64,000 nucleotides of DNA. It comes from Nymphaea colorata. Its lineage: Eukaryota; Streptophyta; Magnoliopsida; Nymphaeales; Nymphaeaceae. Position 1 is the stretch's first letter; each line of letters opens with the position of its first letter. The position numbers and the translations under genes are program-made. This document shows, piece by piece, positions 22,493 to 33,340 of the stretch. The DNA lies in the NCBI RefSeq assembly GCF_008831285.2, contig NC_045149.1, positions 16,857,035 to 16,921,034 on the forward strand, given 5' to 3'. Under the pieces are notes generated by a model, which saw only the letters and a program-made list of their open reading frames with translations, made no database searches and was not told the DNA's origin.

Positions 22493-22690
22493 CTTCTGAT
22501 TGTCCAACTTGTTTAGGTCAGTTTAGAAGCCCTATAATAGTTTTCAAGCGAAATTTGGTAATTGGTTTAGATATTATAGTTTATGCCATTCACATTTTCT
22601 GATTCTTTATTTAGTGCGAGAGATGAGAGAATACTAGATGAACAGTCCCAACTTATTCTTCAATTTGTGCATAATTTGTTTTTTATTTTC
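22490..22690. repeat. Repeat unit A, copy 1
   Basis: About 200 bp repeated at 23378-23570 with few changes (shared CCAACTTGTTTAGGTCAGTT and GCGAGAGATGAGAGAATACT). It starts at the junction with the gypsy RNase H fragment. Confidence 0.85.
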
Positions 22691-22753
22691 TATCAAATTT
22701 GTGTGTGGTTGAAAGTTATTGTATATTTTTATACACGTAAATACATGCATACG

Positions 22754-22782
22754 CACACACACACACACACACACGCAGAGAG

Positions 22783-22843
<61 letters not shown>
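22754..22843. repeat. (AC)n and (AG)n microsatellites
   Basis: An AC run at 22754-22774 is followed by an AG run at 22777-22843 with one interruption. Open frames across it are repeat artefacts. Confidence 0.95.
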
Positions 22844-22845
<2 letters not shown>

Positions 22846-23260
22846 TTTATCCTCTATGACTATTTGGTTGTAGATTATACAATTACAATTATCATATCTT
22901 AATTTCGTAGGAGTTAGAACTACAGTTATAAATAAGATTGCTTTCAGCACATAGTGTCTTAAATTATGTTGGTCTTAATGTCTTATAATATGTTATTTTT
23001 ATTCGTTGAGTTCAATGTTTTAATCAGTATTAATAATGAGTTATTGAGTATGCTAATTTTTTCATTATTGATTATGATTGACGTAATTATGGATGATACT
23101 TTGGACTCCATTGCAAAAGATGATATATTTATACAACAATATACATATTGCATATTACTACAATAACATATATAACAGTACGATACATATCACATATTAT
23201 AGGATATAACAGTATACATATTAGAAAAGCAGTATCCTCTTGTAGATCCTGCTATGAAGG
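22846..23260. repeat. Repeat unit B, copy 1
   Basis: Matches 30265-30680 (shared ATGACTATTTGGTTGT and TTGGACTCCATTGCAAAAGA). It is AT-rich and without a gene. Together with unit A it forms a duplicated block, the second copy of which is split by later insertions. Confidence 0.8.
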
Positions 23261-23377
23261 TTTGTAATATTTTAGATTTGCTGTTAGATTCAATGTACTT
23301 TTAGTAGACGCATGTTATGTTTCTGGTTGCAAATTTAAGTGGTTGTTCTCTATTTCTCTGTTTGAAATTTTATGCTG

Positions 23378-23570
23378 TGCTTCTGTTTGTCCAACTTGTT
23401 TAGGTCAGTTTAGAAGCCCGTAATAGTTTTCAAGCGAAATTTGGTAATTAGTTTAGTTATTATAGTTTATGCCATTGACATTTTCTGATTATTTAGTGCG
23501 AGAGATGAGAGAATACTAGATGAACAGTCCCAACTTATTTTTCAATTTGTGCATAATTGTTTCCTATGTC
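23378..23570. repeat. Repeat unit A, copy 2
   Basis: Second copy of 22490-22690. In copy 1 unit B follows after about 150 bp; here it follows only at 30265, after about 1.2 kb of other DNA plus a copia element. Confidence 0.85.
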
Positions 23571-24344
23571 ACACGCACACTGCTTTTTCAGTGCAGCACC
23601 CAGAGTCGACATGACACTACTCGGGGGTGGATGCAGACTAGGGTGCGGCTTCGACACGCACCGAAAGCCAGTCAATGAGAATCGGGTGCTGACCGCACCC
23701 GACCAAGATTGTCCTGTTTTGGTGCACAGTTGACTCAGGTCAAACTTGAGTCAGGTGCGGTCAACCGTGTCAACTCTACATTTGTCTGTTTGTAAATTTT
23801 TTTTTTTTATCATTTGTTCACAAAACAAAGGGGGATTATGGATTCGACTTACTTGAAAGCCCTTCATTCACCCTTGAGATGCCTTGCTGTTGTGTGTGTA
23901 TCCTTGCGATCCTCATAGTTTTCGGCAACATGAGACCGGCGTGCTATCTTCCAGCAACCAGCGACAACCTTCAACGCATCTCCAGCACAAGGCAGCCGGC
24001 GCAAGACCATCTGGTCCATCTTCGTTTGGCGTTTAGAAGCAGTGGCTGCTGGGTCTCCACCCAAATGTGTCAGGAATCAGCTGCGAGTCTGCGATCCATC
24101 TAGTCGATTTCTTACTGCCGCTTGCGCATTTGTTTTTCGTTGCTTTTTCTCTTTAATTCGATTATTGTTTTTGCCGTCTTTATCTTTTATTTTTTGGGAA
24201 TGATGGCTGCAACTCTGTTTTGCATTTGCTCATATTTGCATCGTGTTTTACCGTTTTTCAGTTCTTTTTTGTAATGTTTAGGATTTAATGATTATTTTCT
24301 GAAATGTGGAATACTGGAATTGTTTGATCATTGTTTTCATGGTA
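23571..24344. other. Non-coding segment with GC-rich CACC motifs
   Basis: No gene is recognised. At 23590-23770 it has repeated CGCACC/GGTGCGG motifs resembling the ends of hAT-like elements, with related motifs (GCCGCACCGCTGCACC) at 30200-30220 on the far side of the copia insertion. No clear terminal inverted repeat could be set. Confidence 0.35.
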
Positions 24345-24349
24345 AACAC

Positions 24350-24401
24350 TGATAGAAATGTAGCACCAATATCTGTAACCCGAAAACAGCACTCACGCAG
24401 G

Positions 24402-24441
<40 letters not shown>

Positions 24442-24799
24442 ACAAGAAGAAACTGAGGAGAAGAAGCCGTAGCCAAAATGGTTTGCACGGCCTCTATTTA
24501 TAATCTCATTTTCAGAATTCTAAGAGTCTCCAATCGTAGAATCCTAGGAGATTTCACAAGCTCCAAGGACATTAATTACATCATAGAAACCTAAGAGACT
24601 TCACATATTACAAGGATATTAACTACAACATAGAATCCTAGGAGACTTCCCATATAACAAGGATATTAACTATAACATAGAATCCTAGGAGACTCTTCAC
24701 ATGTTACAAGGACATTAAATATTTTAACACATTCTACAAGGAGGTGGAATCCTAAGAGACTCCTCTTCAACGTGCTGGTGAAGGATTTATATTTTAACA
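24350..24799 (-). repeat. 3' LTR of copia 1
   Basis: 450 bp. On the minus strand it starts TGTTAAAATATAAATCC and ends CTACATTTCTATCA. It contains a (GA)n tract at 24406-24434 and repeated GAATCCTAGGAGA motifs. The last codons of pol overlap its start. Confidence 0.95.
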
Positions 24800-27700
24800 C
24801 CCTCCCTCAAGTTGTGCATGGTTTTGCACCATGTACAACTTGCCTTTTAGAAACCAGAATCGTTCCTTTGTTAATCCTTTTGTAAATAAGTCTGCAACTT
24901 GTTCATTTGTACGAACATAAATAGGCTGAATTTCCTTGTCTTCCACCTTTTGTCTAACAAAGTGTTGATCAATCTCAATGTGCTTTGTTCGACCATGTTG
25001 TACGGGATTAAAGGCAATGTTAATAGCGCTTTGATTATCGCACATTAACATTGATGTTTTAATCTTTTCTCCAATGTCTTCTAGCAAATGTCTAACCCAT
25101 GTAACTTCAGCAGGTACAGTACCTGCAGCCATGCATCTGTATTCAGCTTCAGTGCTGGATCTTGCTACTGCCTTTTGCTTTCGACAACTCCAAGACACAA
25201 GATTACGTCCAATGAAAATACAAAAACCAGAAATGGACTTTCTTTGATCGGGATCTCCAGCCCAATCTGCATCTGTGAATGTCATAAGTTGATGTCCAGT
25301 AGTTATATTTTCACTCTTACCATAAACTAAGCCATCTCCTGCTGTCCCTTTAAGATATCTTAATATTCTTTTGACAGCATCCATGTGAGTATCTCTAGGT
25401 GCATGCATAAATTGGGATACTTGATTCACAGCATATATAATATCTGGTCTAGTAAATGTAAGATATTGAAGTGCCCCAACAATACTTCGATATTGCGTAG
25501 GATCTTCATATAACTCCCCATCTTGAGCACTTAGTCTTTGATTTAGAACACTAGGAGTTCCAACAGGCTTACAATCAGACATACCTGACTTTTTCAACAA
25601 ATCCAACGTGTATTTCTGTTGTGTCAATGTGAGGCGATTATTATGCCTATCAATCTCCACTCCAAGAAAGAATCGTAAATCACCAAGCTCTTTCATTTTG
25701 AAGTTTTGCATCATCAAAACTTTAGCTTCTTCTATGTGTTTTTCTGAATTGCCTGTGATAACAATATCATCAACATATATAAGAAGTAAAGTAAATATGT
25801 TTTCCTTTCGATAAATGAAAAGAGAGTGATCTAGAGGACATCTCCGAAAACCACATTCTTGAATCTTGCAAGAGAAACTGTCAAACCACGAACGTGAGGC
25901 CTGTTTAAGTCCATAAATAGATTTTCTTAGTTTGCAAACCCATGCATGAGAGTCTCCTTTCGTGTATCCTGGAGGTTGTTCCATATATACTTCCTCCCTT
26001 AAATCACCATGAAGAAAAGCATTCTTCACGTCCATTTGATGTAGTCTCCATCCATATTCAACTGCCAATGATATAATCACGCGAATTGTTCCCATTTTGA
26101 TCACAGGGCTGAATGTCTCATCATAATCTTCTCCATATTGTTGTGTAAACCCTTTTGCTACTAACCTTGCTTTGTGTCTTTCTATGCTGCCGTCAGGTTT
26201 GTATTTAATTTTGTATACCCATTTGGAGCCCACTACGTTCTTTTCGTGTGGCCTCAGAACGATCTCCCATGTTCCACATTCATGCAAGGCATCCATTTCT
26301 TCTTTCATAGCCTTTCTCCAATGATGTGATTTTGATGCTTCATCAAATGAAGTAGGTTCTTCCTCCTTGCCAACTTTTGCCATGAATAACTGAAAATCAA
26401 GTGATAAAGAATCATAGCTAACCCACCTGTGAATGGGATGACGAATGCGTTGGGATCTTCTAAGGTGGGGCATGTTGTCTTCTTCACTGTGAGCATCTCT
26501 GTCCCTTAGTCGTCGACTGTAGATAAGACCCGAATACCGATGTGCATCGTTGCTCTGTTCATTATTGTTTTCGTGATGACTTAATGACTGTGTTGGATCT
26601 TCTTGATTTTCACTTTGAGCCATATCCGACGGTTGTATTGCTCTCTCTGAATCTTCACTTTGAGGCACATCATTTTCTATAACAGGATCTGCATTGAATA
26701 ACTGTGTACTGGTCCAGGGATCATAAGATTCAATGGTCATAGGCATTTCATTTGTATTATCAAAACTATGTTCATAAAAAATGACATTTCTTGAAGTTTT
26801 GATACGTTTAGTTGTTGGATCATAGCATCGAAAACCTTTATATTCATCAGCATATCCAATGAATCTACATTGAATAGCTTTGTCTTGAAACTTGTTCCTC
26901 AAGGCAGCATCAACGTGAACATAGCATACACAACAAAAAACCTTCAAGTTCTTGTAATCAGGTTGTTTGCCTAAGAGTGTAAAATATGGCGATTTAGACA
27001 TCAAGAGTGTCATAGGCAAACAATTTATTATGTATACAGCAGTATGGAAGGCTTCAGTCCACAAGGAAATGGGCACATTAGTATCATGCATCATGCTCAT
27101 GGCGCTTTCAACTATATGTCGATGTTTCCGCTCAACTACACCATTTTGTTGTGGTGTGTAAGGGCAGGAAATTTGTCTAGTTATCCTTTTTTCACGTAGA
27201 AATTCAATAAAATCAAGCGAGGAATATTCTCCCCCTCCATCACATTGAAAATGCACCACATTGGATGAAAATTTAGTTTGAATCATGGCATAGAAGTTTC
27301 GAAATATGTGAGGTACTTCTGATTTGTGTTTCATGAAGTAAATCCAGGTGAAACGTGAGTAAGAGTCAATGAATAAGACATAATATCTTGACCCAGACAT
27401 GGAATCAATAGGGGCTGACCCCCATACATCAGAAAAAATAGTTTCAAAAGGTTTGGAAGCCCTTTGATTTATATTATGGAAAGGTAAAACATGACTCTTA
27501 CAAAGTCCACAACTTGAACATTTTTTGACACTTGAAGTAAGAGGTAAACTTGATCTTGGAATGAGACTATCTGTGACAAGTTTTTCAATGAAATGTCGAC
27601 CACAGTGTCATAGCCGACTATGCCACAAATCAGACTCCAAAAATTGGTTAGGGCCCCTTACTTTTGATTGAAAATGGCAAGAACTTGGCACTGATGACGC

Positions 27701-29115
27701 ATTATGAGAAAGAGAAAATGTCTTCAATCCTATATCAAAAGTGGATGAATCCTTGGGTAGACATTCCTTGAGGACGTACATATTCCCTTGACGCTCCCTC
27801 TAGCGAACATTTTCTTCGTTTGGAGGTCCTTGACATAGACAGAAGAATGTGTGAATTCAACAGAAGAGCTTGTATCATCAATGAGTTTAGAAATGGATAT
27901 GATGTTCTTTTTGATATTGGGAGCAAGAACAACATTAGACAGTGATAGAGACGAGGATGACAATGGAATATGTGCATTTCCAATATGTGTAATAGGATGA
28001 GATTTTCCATCACCTGTTATAATGCAACTTCTACCGTAATGAGGGGATAAGTTAGTCAATTTACCTGCATTTCCTGTCACATGGGTAGCTGCACCTGAAT
28101 CCAAGAACCATTCTCCCTGCTCATTTTGCTTTATAGTCATCTTTGAGAATGCGGCCATCAATAGCTGTTGCATATCTTCAGCGGTGGATTTAGAACTTTG
28201 TCCTCCTTGTTTATAATCATGTCTTACCCCTTTGTTTTTATTTTGAGGATTAAACCAACATTGTGCCTTCATGTGTTCTTTCTTGTTGCACTGAAAACAA
28301 ATTGGTATTTTTCTTGAAGTATCCAAAGGAGACATACCTTGGTTATGTGGTGTTGGTAGAATGCCACGACCACCATGGTTGGAGTTCCCATGGCTCTTAC
28401 CAAACTTTACATTCATAGCCAACACATTTTGGGAGTTCCCTTGATCAGTCCTTTCAATGACTCTTTTCATATTCATTTCATGTTGGAGAAGTTAACCTTG
28501 TAGTTCGTTGAAGGAAGGCAGAACAGGAAGGACCTCAAGAGCTGTAATAAAAGCATGATAATCATGCCCAAGTCCATTCAAGGTTTGCTGCACCTTTTCC
28601 TTATCAGAAATGTTATTCCCTGAGGCAGCAAGTTGGTCTGCGACGGCCTTAATACGCCCCAAATAATCCATGATAGACGTTGAACCTTTGCTCAAATTCT
28701 GAAATTCTTTCTTTAAGTACATAATTCGAGCTTCTGATATTTGGGAAAAGGTATCAGCAAGGGTTTCCCATAATTCTTCTGCAGTACAATCATCAGAAAC
28801 TGAAAGTAACACTTGTTGAGATAAAGTGGACAAAATATACGCAACCAGACTTTGATCACGTCTCATCCACATAGCATGTTCAGGATTGTTGTCTTCATGA
28901 ACAGCAATAACTTCTCCTGCCTCATTTTTTATTTCCTGTAAGACGGATATTGGTGGAGCCTTTGTTCAACCATCGAGATGTCCAAAGAGGCCTTGACTTC
29001 TTATGAAAGGCATGATTTGCCTTTTCCAGATCAGATAATTCTCATGGTTGAGTTTTTCGGTAATAAGGTGAGGAAGAAAACTTGAAGACATGCCAGAATG
29101 CGAAAGGTTTTCCAT
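24794..29115 (-). pseudogene. copia 1 gag-pol polyprotein, broken by three stops and a frameshift
   Basis: Start codon at 29115 (MENLSHSGMSS). Domains in order: gag (YLIWKRQIMPFI, YLKKEFQNL); zinc knuckle CFQCNKKEHMKAQC; protease WFLDSGAATHVTGN; integrase HHCC and DDE core (SDVWG, CDGGGEY, PQQNGVVERKH); RT with YVDD (LLIYVDDIVITGN); RNase H (TDADWAG, STEAEY, CDNQSA). Pol ends LEGGC, with the stop inside the LTR start. Lesions: TGA at 28966-28968 after GHLDG, TAA at 28492-28494 after FNELQG, a frameshift near 27795, and TGA at 27608-27610 within WHSRL-HCG. From 27400 to 24794, 868 codons (integrase core to RNase H) are open. The integrase second catalytic triplet reads CDGGGE where SDNGGE is usual. 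Confidence 0.95.
24800..24813 (-). other. Polypurine tract of copia 1
   Basis: ACTTGAGGGAGGG on the minus strand directly before the 3' LTR. It also encodes the last pol residues (LEGG). Confidence 0.8.
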
Positions 29116-29322
29116 GACAGCAGAAAGGAATGGTATATAGGTAGAAGATGAGAGGGAAAGAAGACACGATATAACAAGATGTGTCCTTGGTAAGCAAGAA
29201 GAAAAAGGAACAAGAATTGCGCAAGAGAAAAGTAAATTCAGGATAGAGACAAGATGAGAAAAGAGTTCTAACCAGATCAGACCTGTTTGGGCATTTCGTT
29301 TGGTAGAGATAACGTAACCTGG

Positions 29323-29335
29323 CTCTCTGATACCA
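29323..29335 (-). other. Primer-binding site of copia 1
   Basis: TGGTATCAGAGAG on the minus strand, immediately after the 5' LTR end; complementary to initiator tRNA-Met. Confidence 0.9.
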
Positions 29336-29385
29336 TGATAGAAATGTAGCACCAATATCTGGAACCCGAAAACAGCACTCACGCA

Positions 29386-29431
<46 letters not shown>

Positions 29432-29789
29432 ACAAGAAGAAACTGAGGAGAAGAAGCCGTAGCCAAAATGGTTTGCACGGCCTCTATTTATAATCTCATT
29501 TTCAGAATTCTAAGAGTCTCCAATCGTAGAATCCTAGGAGATTTCACAAGCTCCAAGGACATTAATTACATCATAGAAACCTAAGAGACTTCACATATTA
29601 CAAGGATATTAACTACAACATAGAATCCTAGGAGACTTCCCATATAACAAGGATATTAACTATAACATAGAATCCTAGGAGACTCTTCACATGTTACAAG
29701 GACATTAAATATTTTAACACATTCTACAAGGAGGTGGAATCCTAAGAGACTCCTCTTCAACGTGCTGGTGAAGGATTTATATTTTAACA
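29336..29789 (-). repeat. 5' LTR of copia 1
   Basis: 454 bp, nearly identical to 24350-24799, with a longer (GA)n tract at 29388-29424. Confidence 0.95.
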
Positions 29790-29794
29790 AACAC

Positions 29795-30137
29795 TATACA
29801 TGCTTCAGGCTGACTGTTAAAGTGTTAATGTTTTTCACCTAGATCAGTTTTTTGTTTTACTACAGTGATGGTTATATTGTTGTTTAATGTTTACTTGCTT
29901 AGCTTGTTTTTCTGACTAATTTCTACTGGATTTTGCTGTTTTTTATAGGGTCCATAATTTGATCTGTTTTGCTGCAATGACTGTTAGCACCGAATGTTTG
30001 GAGTGTATTGTAAACATTAAATTATTTACCATTTACTGATTTAGATTTTAATATTTTACTTAGCACCGAATGTAGATAGTGTAAATTTGTCAAGTTTTTT
30101 TGTTTATAGACAATTTTGTTATGTGTGTGTGCATGTG

Positions 30138-30168
<31 letters not shown>

Positions 30169-30264
30169 CTATATAGAGTAATAATAATAATAAATTACCC
30201 TCGCCGCACCGCTGCACCTAATTTTTTTGGAATGTACGGCACCAGCATCCGCACCTTTGTGACA
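29795..30264. other. Non-coding AT-rich segment with (TA)n
   Basis: No gene seen. TTAGCACCGAATGT occurs twice, near 29987 and 30061. A (TA)n run lies at 30142-30168, followed by (TAA)n. Confidence 0.5.
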
Positions 30265-30690
30265 GTATTTATGTTTATCTCTTATGACTATTTGGTTGTG
30301 GATTATACAATTACAAATATCATACTCTAGTTTCATAGGAGTTAGAAGTACAGTTATAAATAAGATGTTATAAATAAGATTGCTTTGAGCTCATAGTGTC
30401 TTACATTTTGATGTTGGTCTTGGTGTCTTATAGTTTGTACCTTTGTTGGTTGAGTTCAATGTTTTAATCACTATTAATAATGATTTCTTGAGTATTCTAA
30501 TTTTTTCATTATATATTATGATTGATATAATTATGGGTGACACTTTGGACTCCATTGCAAAAGACAGTATACTTATGTAACAATATACATATTGCATATT
30601 ACTACAACATATATAACTGTATAATACATATCACATATTACAGGATATAACAGTATACATATTAGGAAAGCAGTATATAACAATATAATA
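30265..30690. repeat. Repeat unit B, copy 2
   Basis: Diverged copy of 22846-23260; see that entry. It has an internal duplication of ATAAATAAGAT absent from copy 1. Confidence 0.75.
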
Positions 30691-31480
30691 TATATTACAT
30701 ATTACAGTATGTAACAAAAGCATAAACAGAATACATATAACAGTCTAAACAGTAATACATATTGTATTATACAGTAAAACAGAGTGCATAACATGAATCA
30801 TAAAGAAAATATGTATAACGGTTGACTAATGGTCAAATCGTAAATAGAATACATAACAGATTGTCCTATACAGTAATACAAACTGTATTATATAGTTTAA
30901 CAGAAAAACGGAATACATAACATGAATCATAAACACAATACATTTAACAGTCTACTAATGGTTAAAGCATAAATGGAATACGCAACAGAAATCAGGAACA
31001 ATATACATATTGCTGGAAACAGCTATAGCATATTACAGGAGACATAATTACTAGAGACGTATAACATAGAAATCAAACTGAATGTATTGAACATGTAAAC
31101 TTATAACACAGAAATCAGAAAGTAACAATCATAGAGAAGACATAAGATGACAAAGTTATGAAGCAGACTAACAATACATAATAGTACGTACATATAAGTT
31201 GAACACAGGTATAAGAGGTACGTAACCATACTAATGCATATAAGCTATATAATTTAACAGGTATAAATTAGACATATAATATAAGTATATAAGAGACTAT
31301 ACATAACAAGATATACATATAATAGGTATATAGGTATGTACATGATGTACTGAAAGAAGACGTAACAGTATAGTATATAAGTTATAAATCTCACAGGTAT
31401 AACAAACTGTACTTAAAGAAAAAGACTTATAATAAAAAGGACTAACAGTCCATAATAGTATACATATAAGCACATAATAG
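30590..31480. repeat. AT-rich degenerate repeat tract
   Basis: About 0.9 kb of sequence rich in ATACATAT, TATAACAG and CATAACA motifs without a fixed period. It looks like an old, decayed simple or short tandem repeat. No open frame of note. Confidence 0.6.
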
Positions 31481-31686
31481 TAAAAATTGAAAGAGTAGAT
31501 GACTTTTTCACGTTCCCATGCACTAGGGTTGCTGGTGCCTAGGCCAGCCTATTGCATCCATCTCCAGTTTATCTATGATTATGTAAAAATTGAAAGGGTA
31601 GGTGACTTTTTCACTTTCCCATGGACTAGGCGTGCTGGTGCCTAGGCCAGCCTATTGCATCCATCTCCAGTTTATCTATAATTATG
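31481..31686. repeat. 103-bp tandem duplication
   Basis: Two copies, starting at 31481 and 31584 (TAAAAATTGAAAG), differ at a handful of positions. Each contains GGTGCCTAGGCCAGCC. No coding content. Confidence 0.9.
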
Positions 31687-33002
31687 TACTCCTATATATA
31701 TATATACTAATTCATTTTGCCAATTTCCATGATAGGATCAAGCATTCACTAATCACTATATATTCCTACTCTTGTCAGTCTGTAGTTCTCTGTCGTGCCC
31801 ACTAGGGCCACATAATGCGGCTATAAGCAAAACAGCTATCGATGTGGCCAGCTTGAACGATTGGTGTGGCACTTTTGTTGTCTTGCATAATGTGGTTCTA
31901 TCAAACCGCAAAATCTATGAGGCGATCCAGAGGAATGGATCTACTTGGAATGCATTGTGTGGTTCGAGCATAATCCATGAACCTATAATGTCGCAATAAG
32001 ACATGGATGAATATGCATGCTTGACGTGTAATGCCGAAGAAATTAAGTGGTCTCATCGTAGTGTAGGTATGTCCTATATGATTGTCTCTAATGGGGTGAT
32101 TTGGCTAATGGAACGGTAACATGTTCCATAAACAGGTTCCAAAATTTGGTGCAGATCATGAAAAACTAGCACTAGTTGGATATTATGAAAAATGTCCAAC
32201 TTATGATCGGATATTTACATATAACGCTGTCATATCTTTATGAGATCTCAGTCGAATGTTGGATACAGATTTACTATACTTACGAGTTATTTGCACCGAA
32301 AATGCAAATTAATACAGTCTATAATTTACTTTGCGGCTTGATTTCGATAGAAGTTACCATAGCATGAATCAGAGTGTTACAACCTGGGGGTCGAGCAGAT
32401 GTGAGCAGGGAGACCCACAGCAGTCTCCACGGGGGTTCAGGTCTGGGGTCTCTGGTTAAGCCTAATTAAAAAGACCTGAAATGCCTTGATCATAAGTTTA
32501 GTTGATTCCAACCTAGATTGAGATGCTTAGGATTTCCAACGAATCATGTAGCTTGCAGAAAGGAATGGGATGATACTTGTTTAGGTTTGAAACTAACTTC
32601 GCCCACCTAAATTGGATTATTAGCCTCCTACCTGGTTGCCAACATAATCTTAGATGCATTATTCTTCAATTGTGCTGAAAGACATAAAAAAAGAGCGTGG
32701 AAATGAAACAATCATTATGAGTTTTGGTTGCGTGGCTTCCCATTAGTCTTTTATCTGTAAGTTGTTTATGATGAAAGTTGACCACTGTTCATGCAAGCAT
32801 TGTGCAAGTACGCAAGTGGGAAAATCCCCACTACAGGAGTGAGCACCAGGTTTGAGTTTATAAACAGAAACACACGCCACACCAAGAGTACCAACCACAA
32901 GTCCCTTCTTCACAAGGACCACAACTATGAATTCCGTAAACACACCAAGAGTACTAACTTGTGTTCCTACTCCGTCAGGAGCACACATTGGATTCCATAA
33001 AC
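31687..33002. other. Intergenic, no recognised gene
   Basis: Short open frames only (for example 31772-31999), without a recognised domain. Nothing else can be supported. Confidence 0.4.
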
Positions 33003-33340
33003 ATGGGGGAGGGATTCACATTTCTCTTTGCCTTTCTCTTAGTGTACTACATTTGGCTGAAGAAGATGGGAGAAACAAGACACCGACCGCCCAAGCTTGA
33101 CGGTGCTTGGCCATTACTCGGTGACCTAGGCCTGCTAATTGGGTCCAGACCTCTCCACAGAACCTTTACTCTGATGACCTAGGCCTGCTGATTGGGTCCA
33201 GACCTCTCCACAGAACCTCGGCTGCTCTCTTAGAGAAGCATGGTTCTCTCTTCACCCCTTCAAGTAGGTCTAGTGTGTGCTTTTGTGGTGAGCGGCATGG
33301 TATTAGCTGAAGTTTCACTCTATGTCACTGCGCTACCTGT
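33003..33340 (+). pseudogene. Cytochrome P450 (CYP82-like) N-terminal fragment
   Basis: From ATG 33003 the frame gives a membrane anchor (FTFLFAFLLVYYIWL) and then the proline-rich hinge and start of the P450 fold (RPPKLDGAWPLLGDLGLL, PLHRT), as in plant CYP82 enzymes. A 53-bp direct duplication (33122-33174 and 33175-33227) repeats the segment GDLGLLIGSRPLHRT and breaks the frame with a stop. The fold continues in another frame (LEKHGSLFT, then LQVGLVCAFVVSGM). Homology ends at about 33340. Substrate cannot be inferred. The matching C-terminus lies 4.5 kb downstream. Confidence 0.75.

Larger units (their letters stand above)
24345..29794 (-). mobile_element. Ty1/copia retrotransposon 1, structurally complete, with target duplication
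   Basis: A full-length copia element on the minus strand: 5' LTR 29336-29789, primer-binding site, gag-pol, polypurine tract and 3' LTR 24350-24799. It is flanked by the 5-bp target duplication AACAC at 24345-24349 and 29790-29794. The two LTRs differ mainly in one substitution near the (GA)n tract and in the length of that tract, so insertion was recent. The coding region nevertheless has three stops and one frameshift. Confidence 0.97.

Noticed and set aside
22583-22950. Open frames on both strands through the (AC)n/(AG)n tract
   Set aside because: Simple repeats stay open in several frames; no non-repeat coding sequence.
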